From NCBI GenBank assembly GCA_016926985.1, contig JAFGNO010000012.1:1-21544 (forward strand): DNA of 21,544 nt, read 5' to 3'. The DNA is from Anaerolineae bacterium. Lineage in GTDB: Bacteria > Chloroflexota > Anaerolineae > Aggregatilineales > UBA3940. Positions within the stretch are counted from its first letter, which is position 1. Each line of letters starts with the position of its first letter. Positions 1 to 6,793 of the stretch are shown here, piece by piece. The position numbers were made by a program, and so were the translations under genes. A model generated the notes under the pieces. The model was not told where the DNA came from, made no database searches, and was given only the letters and a program-made list of their open reading frames with translations.

Positions 1-15
1 GCGTAAAATGTTCAA
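1..15 (-). CDS. Possible start of a leftward gene cut by the window edge
   Basis: On the minus strand a perfect AGGAGG (positions 28-23) is followed after 7 nt by a TTG codon at 15-13, then Asn-Ile-Leu-Arg to the edge of the window. Only five codons are visible, so no product can be named. It would be the next gene after the receiver-CpaE gene in the same direction. The strength of the Shine-Dalgarno sequence is the only reason to list it; no ATG or GTG lies at a better distance. Confidence 0.25.
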
Positions 16-40
16 GGTCAAACCTCCTGGTTTGCACTCG

Positions 41-168
41 CGCTGTCTTCGGACAGCGGGCCGCAGTCAATCGGCCATACGTCCTGAATGCGAGGTCTGG
101 TCCACCGGCGTTCAGCCGGTTGCTATCCCGCAGTGCCAGGGACAAGCTACCGGCGCTTCAGCTGGTAG
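41..168. repeat. Three clustered short hairpins, two of them related (REP-like)
   Basis: Hairpin 1 (41-58) is CGCTGTC-TTCG-GACAGCG, a perfect 7-bp stem with a UUCG tetraloop when read on the plus strand. Hairpin 2 (104-120) is ACCGGC-GTTCA-GCCGGT. Hairpin 3 (147-168) is CTACCGGC-GCTTCA-GCTGGTAG with one G-U pair. Hairpins 2 and 3 share stem and loop sequence and look like two copies of one intergenic palindromic repeat. None is followed by a T-run on either strand, so none is a canonical intrinsic terminator. They lie between the leftward receiver-CpaE gene and the putative leftward gene at the window edge, so they would sit in an intercistronic transcript. Confidence 0.5.
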
Positions 169-217
169 TAGTTGACATGATTGGCCTCAACAGTGAACTG
201 GCGAAGTGCCCCATAAG

Positions 218-1459
218 CTAAAACATAGTTGTGAGCTGGATGATGCTGCGAGCAAATAACGAGTCCGGGTAGGCAGCAGTAAGCGGGAGCCCCTGCGTAA
301 AGGCCTGGATTTGTTCAGGGGCATAAGGGATATTCCCGGAAAGCGGTCGGTTCAGTGTCTGGATGACATTTTCTGCCGGGATTCCATGTGGGCGTGTATG
401 GTTCAGCACAATGTGCATCTGGCCATCCGCCCCGGTTTGCTCAAACGAGCGGAGTGTTTCGGCAGCCAGATGCAATTTGGCAGGATCATCATCAATCACC
501 AGCAGCAGATATCTGGAAGCATGGAACACAAAGGCGGCCATCGAAGTCTGCGAATCTGAGAGATCGGCAATCGTATAGCTGAACCCTTCAGCTAATACCT
601 CAAGAATATAGCCAAGGGAAGAATCATGGAGGCTCCGGTCAACCCGCTGCGTTGGGGCGGCGATTATTGCCACGCCTGTTTTCTGATCGAATGAGAGGGC
701 GGATCCAATGGTTCGTTTATCATCACCGGGCTGCACATTCATCAGGTTTAACCAGGTAGCCCGTGGAGTCGTGATTCCAAAGTGCGGGGATAATTGCCCG
801 CCGGTTGTATTCAGATCGAGCAGGCAGGTTCGGCCTGTGCGTATCAATGCAATGGCGATATTGACTGCCAGCGTGGTAGCCCCAACGCCAGGGCGCAGCC
901 CAATGACACTGATCAGCGGTATATGTGCTGCCTGCGCAGGCTGGGGAGCAGGCTGGAGTGTGGGCTGAGGGGGGGATGGAGGTGCGTAGCTGGGCTGGGG
1001 AGGCGGCGCCGTGTAAGTCGGCGTTGGCGGCTGTGGTGAGTATGCCGGGGCTTGTTGTTGTGGTGGGGGCTCCGGCGGGAGGACAGTCCGCGGTCCGCTT
1101 GCGAGCAGTTCGTCGACATGGCGGGTCAGATCATCACGCGTTACTGGTTTGGTAATGAAATCATCAGCGCCCGACTCCAGCGCCATATCCTGCTGCTCGG
1201 GTTGTGCAAGGGCAGTAAGGACAAGCAGCGGAATCTGGTTTGTACCCGGATTTCCCCGCAACGTTCTGCAGACATCGAAGCCGTTGATATCAGGCATCAT
1301 GACATCAATAACGGCCAAATCTGGCCTGTGTGTGCGCGCCATCTGGATGCCCTCGTGCCCGTTTGCGGCCAGGATAGGCTCATGCCCGGCTCGCTTGAGC
1401 ATCAGGCTCATCATCTGTAGGAGGCTTGAGTCATCATCGATTACCAGAATGGTTGCCAT
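218..1459 (-). CDS. Response-regulator receiver fused to CpaE/TadZ-like ATPase
   Basis: This is a 413-residue protein starting at an ATG preceded by GAGGTGG with a 7-nt spacer. Residues 1-120 form a complete CheY-like receiver: acidic pocket D8/D9, phospho-acceptor D52, T82 and the conserved K104 before Pro. Residues 125-180 are a Pro/Gln-rich flexible linker. Residues 182-413 form a ParA/MinD-superfamily domain of the CpaE/TadZ type, with the P-loop near residues 187-196. The P-loop reads RPGVGATT, so both the MinD signature lysine and the usual invariant P-loop lysine are missing (A194), as is often seen in CpaE/TadZ proteins. Members of this family position type IV/Flp pilus machinery at the pole. 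No tad/cpa genes are visible in the window, so a pilus role is inference from family. The intact phospho-acceptor implies control by a histidine kinase encoded elsewhere. Confidence 0.85.
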   Translation of the reverse strand: MATILVIDDDSSLLQMMSLMLKRAGHEPILAANGHEGIQMARTHRPDLAVIDVMMPDINGFDVCRTLRGNPGTNQIPLLVLTALAQPEQQDMALESGADDFITKPVTRDDLTRHVDELLASGPRTVLPPEPPPQQQAPAYSPQPPTPTYTAPPPQPSYAPPSPPQPTLQPAPQPAQAAHIPLISVIGLRPGVGATTLAVNIAIALIRTGRTCLLDLNTTGGQLSPHFGITTPRATWLNLMNVQPGDDKRTIGSALSFDQKTGVAIIAAPTQRVDRSLHDSSLGYILEVLAEGFSYTIADLSDSQTSMAAFVFHASRYLLLVIDDDPAKLHLAAETLRSFEQTGADGQMHIVLNHTRPHGIPAENVIQTLNRPLSGNIPYAPEQIQAFTQGLPLTAAYPDSLFARSIIQLTTMF

Positions 1460-1506
1460 GAAATTGCCACCTCAGCATACAACATGAGAGTAATATCGTG
1501 CGTCTA

Positions 1507-1535
1507 ATTGTACGCAAAACAGCTAATAGTTCCAA
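1507..1535 (-). promoter_or_regulatory. Candidate sigma-70-type promoter of the receiver-CpaE gene
   Basis: Read on the minus strand, TTGGAA (1535-1530) is followed after exactly 17 nt by TACAAT (1512-1507). This lies about 50 nt upstream of the ATG at 1459 and points at the gene. The match is by eye only. Confidence 0.45.
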
Positions 1536-1654
1536 TTGGCCTGCGTGCGATGATCCATATCCTTATCGAGTCCAATGCCTGATGTCTGTTTTCGATGCTC
1601 GATTATGGTACGGCAGCAGGCAAGATTTTTTACCGGGGATTTATGGGCGATTCC

Positions 1655-1683
1655 TTGATTTTTAAGGTTGCCCAGTGTACCAT
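1655..1683 (+). promoter_or_regulatory. Weak candidate promoter for the nuo cluster
   Basis: TTGATT, 17 nt, TACCAT lies about 155 nt upstream of nuoB. A second overlapping possibility is TTGCCC (1668-1673), 17 nt, TATTTG. Neither is close to consensus at both boxes. Confidence 0.22.
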
Positions 1684-1839
1684 TATCGCGTATTTGCCCG
1701 GACTCCGAGCCAATCTTTCTTAACAAAACAACGTCCCGGACACAGTTCAAGCCTCAACGAGACGGGCGATTAGATAACCATGACATGATTCCCCTGCAAG
1801 ATAAAATCCACGAGTGCAGTGGCCCAGGAGGTCAGGTGT

Positions 1840-2505
1840 ATGACCATGACACCGGATGATTATAGCGATCTGAATAATCCAGATATCCCGATTCCCGACG
1901 AACTCAAATCAAATATCGCGATTACAACCCTGGACAGAATTTATAACTGGAGCCGGGCGCGGTCGGTCTGGCCACTTTTATTTGGGCTGGCCTGCTGTGC
2001 CATTGAGATGATCGCCACGGCTGCTTCGCGCTATGACCCGGCGCGTTTTGGCATGGAGGTCATGCGGCCCAGCCCACGCCAGTGTGACCTGATGATCGTT
2101 TCTGGAACAGTGACAAAGAAGATGGTACCCCAGATTGTCAGGCTCTATAATCAGATGGCGGAACCACGTTATGTGCTGGCAATGGGTGCCTGTGCTTCAG
2201 GCGGCGGCCCGTTCAAGGAAGGGTATAACGTGGTGGACGGTATTGATAAATTTATACCAGTTGATGTATATGTTCCTGGTTGTCCTCCCACCCCCCAGGC
2301 TTTGCTTCATGGCTTTATAACCCTGCATAAGAAGATTGAAGGCCAGAGCATCATGAGCGTTCCCTGGTATAAGAAAGGGCAAAGCGAGGCCATTCCGGTG
2401 CCTGTGCTTGGCCCGGACCTGATTGACCCTCGCCAGGGTGAGTTGATTCAGGCTGCGTCTGAAGGCGAATACTCAGCCCAGTTTGAGACGGATGAGAATG
2501 CCTGA
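1840..2505 (+). CDS. nuoB: NADH-quinone oxidoreductase subunit B
   Basis: This 221-residue subunit carries the [4Fe-4S] cluster N2, the last carrier before quinone in complex I. The expected ligands are all present: the tandem C52-C53 in the segment LLFGLACCAIEM, C118 in MGACASGGG and C148 in VPGCPPTP. The start is the ATG at 1840, which has AGGAGG at 1826-1831 with an 8-nt spacer. An upstream in-frame GTG at 1819 would place the Shine-Dalgarno inside the gene and is rejected. NuoB docks on the membrane arm and contacts NuoCD and NuoI, the next two genes. nuoA, which usually precedes nuoB, is absent here. Confidence 0.95.
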   Translation: MTMTPDDYSDLNNPDIPIPDELKSNIAITTLDRIYNWSRARSVWPLLFGLACCAIEMIATAASRYDPARFGMEVMRPSPRQCDLMIVSGTVTKKMVPQIVRLYNQMAEPRYVLAMGACASGGGPFKEGYNVVDGIDKFIPVDVYVPGCPPTPQALLHGFITLHKKIEGQSIMSVPWYKKGQSEAIPVPVLGPDLIDPRQGELIQAASEGEYSAQFETDENA

Positions 2506-2567
2506 TCTCATATTGCGCATGTTGCAGGTTTACATTCAACCCTGGTGAAAAGAGACTGGTGAAGACC

Positions 2568-4400
2568 ATGAAAGAAATATCCCCCGAAGCAACCTCTGAT
2601 GTCAAATCTGTCGATGCCGTGGAACTGTTGAGCCGGAAATTTCCCGGCTCCATCAAGCCTGATGACCGGAAAGGATACGAAGGCATTGTGGTTGACAGCA
2701 GTAAACTGCCGGAGGTGGCCACTGCGATCCGCGATGAGCTGGGGTTTGATCTGCTCGCCAACCTGAGTTACGTTGATTACCCCGAAGAGGGGGTCTTTGA
2801 AGTTGTTTATAACGCCTATAACACAGCCGTGGGAGGAAAGGGCCTGACATTCAGGGTCAGAACATCGCGTGATGAAGCGGAAATACCCTCTCTGATCGGT
2901 GTGTGGCCGGGTGTGGACTTCCAGGAGCGTGAGGCATGGGACCTGATGGGGATTCGCTTTTCAGGGCATCCCGATCTCAGGCGCATCCTCCTGTGGGAAG
3001 GGTTTGCTGGCCATCCCATGCGCAAAGACTGGCGTGAACCTTTCTATGAAGAGGATAACAAGCCCTATGGCACTCGCTGGCCGGAAGGACAGGTACAGCG
3101 CGCGGAGATGAAGACCCCTTATGGCATGAATGTGCAGTACCCCGGGGGGTTTAAACTCGAGGGGTGGGAGCCGGAGGGTGAGGAGGCATTATATGCAGGC
3201 CTGGGTACCCCCCTCGGAATTGGGCCGGATATTCACCAGATTAAGACGGACCAGCTGATAGTGAACCTGGGCCCACAGCATCCCAGCACCCACGGCGTGT
3301 TTCGGATGGCAGTTACCGTCGATGGGGAAACAATCACCCGGCTTAAGCCTGTTTTTGGCTATTTGCACCGTAATCACGAGCAGATCGGGGAGCGCAATAC
3401 CTGGCTGCAAAATATGCCGTTTACCGATCGCCTGGACTATTTCAGCAGCCTGGCAAACAACCTGGCCTATGCAATATCAGTGGAAAAGATGATGGGGCAG
3501 GAAATCCCGGAGCGCGCCGATTTGCTGCGCGTTTTGATGGTCGAACTGACCCGTATTCAGAACCACTATTCTGCAATTGGCTTTCTGCTGAATGACCTGG
3601 GGGCCTTCTTTACGCCGGTTCTCTATGCGCTGACCGAGCGCGAGTTGATACTCGACCTTTTTGAGGCAACAACCGGGTCACGGATGATGTGCAATTACAT
3701 GCGCTTTGGTGGGCTTGCCTACGATCTGCCATCCTATATTGGCGGGCCGGCGATCAAAGAGGGCGACCGTGAACGCGAGCTGGACACGATGAAGTTCATT
3801 AAGGGCCTTGTCTATGAGCGTCTGCCGCGTGCCACCGATATGCTTGACCGCTACCTGACCAACAACGAGGTGCTGGTGAATCGCCTGAAGGGTGTTGGCG
3901 TCTTGCCTGGAGACCGGGCAATTGCATACAGCGCCACAGGGCCGGTTCTGCGGGCCAGCGGCGTACCCTATGACCTGCGGCGGGCTGACCCCTACAGTAT
4001 CTACAATGAGTTTGATTTTGATGTTGCGGTGCGATACAACGGCGACTCGTACGACCGCTACCTGATCCGGTTGGATGAGGTCAGGCAGAGCCTGCGTATT
4101 CTTGAACAGGTGGTCCCCCGCCTGGAGGAAACCGAAGGGCAGGAGTACATGGGAGGCAAGCGATCCTATAATCACCGGGTCCCGGCAGGCGATCACTATG
4201 GACATGCCGAAAATCCCAAGGGGGAACTCGGATTTCACCTGGTATCTGACGGCGGCGGCAACCCTTACCGGTATCATGTCCGCTCACCAAGCTTTATCAA
4301 TCTGACGGCCCTTGAGGAGATGTGTGTAGGGCATAAGGTTGCGGATATCATCGTTATTCTGGGAAGTATTGATATCGTTCTGGGTGAAGTTGATCGGTAA
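2568..4400 (+). CDS. nuoCD: NADH-quinone oxidoreductase, fused subunits C and D
   Basis: This is a 610-residue fusion of the 30-kDa (C) and 49-kDa (D) complex I subunits. The NuoC part spans about residues 1-190, with the family signature EREAWDLMG at about 120-128 and HPMRKDW at about 149-155. The NuoD part begins near residue 220 and has GPQHPSTHG at 235-243, the quinone-site loop GYLHRNHEQIGER, and the typical C-terminal end SIDIVLGEVDR. NuoD forms the quinone pocket with NuoB. The start is uncertain: ATG at 2568 has GGTGA 5 nt upstream, while an in-frame GTG at 2559 adds three residues. Fusion of C and D is known from E. coli and other bacteria. The gene lies 62 nt after nuoB in the same direction. 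Confidence 0.95.
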   Translation: MKEISPEATSDVKSVDAVELLSRKFPGSIKPDDRKGYEGIVVDSSKLPEVATAIRDELGFDLLANLSYVDYPEEGVFEVVYNAYNTAVGGKGLTFRVRTSRDEAEIPSLIGVWPGVDFQEREAWDLMGIRFSGHPDLRRILLWEGFAGHPMRKDWREPFYEEDNKPYGTRWPEGQVQRAEMKTPYGMNVQYPGGFKLEGWEPEGEEALYAGLGTPLGIGPDIHQIKTDQLIVNLGPQHPSTHGVFRMAVTVDGETITRLKPVFGYLHRNHEQIGERNTWLQNMPFTDRLDYFSSLANNLAYAISVEKMMGQEIPERADLLRVLMVELTRIQNHYSAIGFLLNDLGAFFTPVLYALTERELILDLFEATTGSRMMCNYMRFGGLAYDLPSYIGGPAIKEGDRERELDTMKFIKGLVYERLPRATDMLDRYLTNNEVLVNRLKGVGVLPGDRAIAYSATGPVLRASGVPYDLRRADPYSIYNEFDFDVAVRYNGDSYDRYLIRLDEVRQSLRILEQVVPRLEETEGQEYMGGKRSYNHRVPAGDHYGHAENPKGELGFHLVSDGGGNPYRYHVRSPSFINLTALEEMCVGHKVADIIVILGSIDIVLGEVDR

Positions 4401-4466
4401 GATAGATGATGCGTCAGTCTGCTCATAACTCAGCCTGGGCTCAGTGCTGTTAAGGGAGTCAGTCGT

Positions 4467-5048
4467 ATGTACGGACTTGGAATAATAAAAGGCCTGGGAG
4501 TAACCCTGAAGCACCTTGTAGAAACGTACGTTGATGATTTTCGCTGGGGAGTCAGGCGTTATACCACCGATGATGGGTTTGTAGCCCGTCAGAGTACGGA
4601 CACGCGGGGTATTTTTACCGTCCAGTACCCGGAGGAGAAGCTGGCTGTCCCTGAGCGGTTTCGTTATATTCCGTTTCTGGTTGTCTATGATGACGATCAT
4701 CCCGATCATCCTGGCGAGATCTGGTGCACCAGTTGTGGCATTTGTACCAAAGTTTGTCCGCCACAGTGTATCTGGATTATGCGCGGAAAACATCCGGAGA
4801 CCGGCAGGCCGATTCCTGATCCGGAGTATTTTTATATTGATATTGATATTTGCATGAACTGTGGACTATGCGCTGAGTATTGTCCATTTGATGCGATCAA
4901 GATGGATCATGACTACGAAATTGCCAGCTATGATCGCACAACTGCCCATATCTTTGATAAGGCCAAACTGAGCAAGCCGTTGAGCTACTGGCAGAAAATC
5001 GCGCCTTCACGGGCCCTTGAAGAGCATCTTGCCCGTGAGACAAAATAG
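4467..5048 (+). CDS. nuoI: NADH-quinone oxidoreductase subunit I (2x[4Fe-4S] ferredoxin)
   Basis: This 193-residue 8Fe ferredoxin-type subunit should carry clusters N6a and N6b of complex I. Two complete CxxCxxCxxxCP motifs are visible: C87, C90, C93, C97 and C129, C132, C135, C139. The spacing between them and the flanking text (about 30 residues containing YFYIDIDICMNCG) match NuoI. The N-terminal 60 residues include the amphipathic stretch that lies along the membrane in the family. The ATG has AAGGGAG with an 8-nt spacer. It follows nuoCD by 66 nt. The membrane subunit H that often precedes nuoI is missing from this cluster. Confidence 0.92.
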   Translation: MYGLGIIKGLGVTLKHLVETYVDDFRWGVRRYTTDDGFVARQSTDTRGIFTVQYPEEKLAVPERFRYIPFLVVYDDDHPDHPGEIWCTSCGICTKVCPPQCIWIMRGKHPETGRPIPDPEYFYIDIDICMNCGLCAEYCPFDAIKMDHDYEIASYDRTTAHIFDKAKLSKPLSYWQKIAPSRALEEHLARETK

Positions 5049-5195
5049 ATTTCTGGGGTAGCCGGTTAAACTCATGAGGGATTGTAGGGTCCTGTGGGCG
5101 AGATTGGGTAAGATATGCCCGCAGGGCAGGTGTATTTCTGTGGCTATCTCTACTCATTCAGTGTGGGTGATGGTGAACGCTGAAGAGCCCTTTAT

Positions 5196-5555
5196 ATGAT
5201 GTTCCAGAACGATGCTGAAATTTTGTTCCCCGCCCGGGTGATTCCTTTTTTGCGGAACCTTCGGGGAGCAGAATGGCAGGCATTGATTGATCGGGTTTTG
5301 GCCTGCTCTGATGATAGCATTGAGAAGCAGGCATTTACCCTGATGATGATCCGTCTTGATGGATGTTTAACCTGTCACTCGGACAGCTACCGGGCCATGC
5401 GTGGTTGTACACTCTGTGCTCAACAGACCATCACCCGTTTCAAAGAGAGCGATCTTGAACTGGTTGCCGCTTTTGAGCAGGCTTACGCCGACATTGTGAA
5501 GTGGCAGCAAACCGGCACAGTCCCCCCAAACGAGCGCATATCAGATTCTGGCTAA
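5196..5555 (+). CDS. Small cysteine-rich protein of unknown function between nuoI and mrp
   Basis: This 119-residue protein begins at tandem ATG codons (5196, 5199) with only a weak upstream GAAGAG. I do not recognise the family. Residues 1-50 and 84-110 look helical. The centre holds a dense Cys/His group: C57, C60, H61, then C71 and C74 (CxxCH-x9-CxxC), plus C37. CxxCH resembles a c-type heme site, but there is no signal peptide or membrane segment, so a cytoplasmic Zn or Fe-S site is more likely. Its position between complex I Fe-S subunits and an Mrp-type Fe-S carrier suggests, by context only, a role in metal-cluster handling. The stop codon ends 25 nt before the next gene, and the Shine-Dalgarno of that gene lies in the gap. 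Confidence 0.75.
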   Translation: MMFQNDAEILFPARVIPFLRNLRGAEWQALIDRVLACSDDSIEKQAFTLMMIRLDGCLTCHSDSYRAMRGCTLCAQQTITRFKESDLELVAAFEQAYADIVKWQQTGTVPPNERISDSG

Positions 5556-5580
5556 ATAATCGGGAAATAAGGAGGCCATC

Positions 5581-6642
5581 CTGAACACAGACAAATCCTT
5601 GAACGAATTAATTCTATCCGGGCTGGGCGGTATCATGGAACCAGAGCTGGGCGACAACCTTGTCGCACTTAACATGATCCGCGATCTGGAGGTGGTTGAT
5701 GGGAGGGCATCCCTGACCCTGATGTTGACCACACCCGCTTGCCCCTACATCGATGAGCTGGTTGAGCAAATACGGGGCGCTGTCCTGACTGTTGAAGGGG
5801 TTAGCTCGGTTGACGTCATGGTGGCCTCAAATATACCGGCCAACCCGCAGCTCTATGGCAAGAACGGCCTGCTGATCAAGAACCTGATCGCCATAAGCAG
5901 TGGTAAGGGAGGCGTGGGCAAGAGCACAGTTGCTGTGAATATCGCAGTTACTTTGGCTGCCAGCGGCGCCTCGGTTGGGTTGCTTGATGCCGATATTACC
6001 GGGCCCAACTTGCCGCTGCTCATGGGCCTTGAGGGCAAGCGTCCAATTACCGGTATGAATAAACTCCAGCCGTTGGAATCATATGGTGTCAGGGTGATCA
6101 GTATGGGGTTTTTAATGGACCCGGACAGGGCCGTCATCTGGCGGGGGCCAATGATCCATGGTGCAGTTCGCCAGCTTTTCACCGATGTCAACTGGGGGGA
6201 GCTCGATTACCTGATAGTTGATCTCCCACCTGGAACCGGCGATGCGCAGCTTACCATGGCCCAGACCGTCCCGGTATCCGGGGCAATAATTGTAACCCAG
6301 CCTATGCAGCTTGCGGTTGGCGATGCCCTGCGCGGGGTCGCAATGTTCCGCGAGGTGAATGTCCCGCTGCTCGGGATCGTTGAGAATATGAGCGGCGAGT
6401 TTTTTGGGGAAGGCGGCGGCGCAAAACTTGCTGAACAGCAGAATATCCCATTTCTTGGCGCTGTCCCGCTCGATTCGAAAGTCAGGGTTGGCGGCGACGC
6501 AGGACAACCCATTGTAATCGCTGATCCGGATTCTCCTGCTGCCGTGGCCTTGCGTGCTATTGCAGGTATGGTTGCGATACGGTTGAGCAAAATGGCCCTG
6601 GATCAGGAGGGCGATGATATACCGATAACGGTTATCGAGTAG
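5581..6642 (+). CDS. Mrp/ApbC-family P-loop ATPase with N-terminal MIP18 domain, probably CTG start
   Basis: Numbered from the CTG at 5581 this is 353 residues. Residues 8-85 form a MIP18/DUF59 domain with the TTPACP cysteine (C54). Residues 98-350 form the Mrp/NBP35-type ATPase, with deviant Walker A GKGGVGKST at 108-116 and Walker B region VDLPPGTGD. The family binds and transfers [4Fe-4S] clusters; the mitochondrial member Ind1/NUBPL acts on complex I, which fits placement after nuoI. The usual C-terminal CxxC between ENMS and the FGEGGG motif is missing: the text runs ENMSGEFFGEGGG. Start choice: AAGGAGG at 5569-5575 sits 5 nt before CTG (5581), whereas the first conventional start, TTG at 5599, is 23 nt away. 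If TTG is used, the protein is 347 residues. Confidence 0.88.
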   Translation: MNTDKSLNELILSGLGGIMEPELGDNLVALNMIRDLEVVDGRASLTLMLTTPACPYIDELVEQIRGAVLTVEGVSSVDVMVASNIPANPQLYGKNGLLIKNLIAISSGKGGVGKSTVAVNIAVTLAASGASVGLLDADITGPNLPLLMGLEGKRPITGMNKLQPLESYGVRVISMGFLMDPDRAVIWRGPMIHGAVRQLFTDVNWGELDYLIVDLPPGTGDAQLTMAQTVPVSGAIIVTQPMQLAVGDALRGVAMFREVNVPLLGIVENMSGEFFGEGGGAKLAEQQNIPFLGAVPLDSKVRVGGDAGQPIVIADPDSPAAVALRAIAGMVAIRLSKMALDQEGDDIPITVIE

Positions 6643-6664
6643 CCGCAGCCAGGAGATAACATGT

Positions 6665-6690
6665 AGCAGGTCGTTGGCCTGCTTTTTTAT
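6665..6690 (+). terminator. Rho-independent terminator after the nuo-mrp cluster
   Basis: Stem AGCAGG (6665-6670) and CCTGCT (6678-6683) with loop TCGTTGG is followed by a run of six T (6683-6688). It lies 22 nt after the mrp stop and marks the end of the nuoB-mrp transcription unit. Confidence 0.8.
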
Positions 6691-6701
6691 TGCTGGAATT
6701 C

Positions 6702-6730
6702 TTGCGGTTTCAGGAAGCGTTTTCTAAACT
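6702..6730 (+). promoter_or_regulatory. Candidate promoter of the PSP1/RicT gene
   Basis: TTGCGG (6702-6707), 17 nt, TAAACT (6725-6730) lies directly after the mrp terminator and about 63 nt before the next ATG. It is plausible from position and spacing, but the boxes are imperfect. Confidence 0.35.
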
Positions 6731-6793
6731 ATGACCATAGCCTGACTATAAGAAAGATCGCGCCCGGTGTAGCGCTTGTAACGGAGAAACGCA

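Larger units (their letters stand above)
1460..1839. other. 380-bp divergent intergenic region
   Basis: This gap separates the leftward receiver-CpaE gene from the rightward nuo cluster. It contains the minus-strand promoter at 1507-1535 and a hairpin at 1645-1673 (stem GGGCGA/TTGCCC plus CCTT/AAGG with a 2-nt bulge, no T-run). A possible plus-strand promoter, TTGATT (1655-1660), 17 nt, TACCAT (1678-1683), overlaps that hairpin. Short open frames on both strands here lack Shine-Dalgarno support and recognisable sequence, and I do not call them genes. Confidence 0.5.

Noticed and set aside
8..175. A plus-strand ATG frame from position 8 to 175
   Set aside because: It has no Shine-Dalgarno and runs through the three hairpins; their repeats explain the open frame.
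1523..1750. A 75-codon minus-strand open frame in the gap before nuoB
   Set aside because: No Shine-Dalgarno or recognisable sequence, and its 5' half overlaps the likely nuoB promoter region. A short plus-strand frame at 1668-1859 was rejected for the same reasons.
1819..1839. GTG at 1819 as the nuoB start
   Set aside because: The AGGAGG at 1826-1831 would lie inside the gene, while it is ideally placed 8 nt before the ATG at 1840.
3678..4277. A 199-codon open frame on the minus strand inside nuoCD
   Set aside because: It is fully antisense to a strongly conserved region of NuoD, has no Shine-Dalgarno and no recognisable protein features; a composition shadow.
5364..5378. CxxCH in the small protein before mrp as a c-type heme site
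   Set aside because: The protein has no signal peptide or membrane segment, so it should not reach the compartment where c-type heme is attached.
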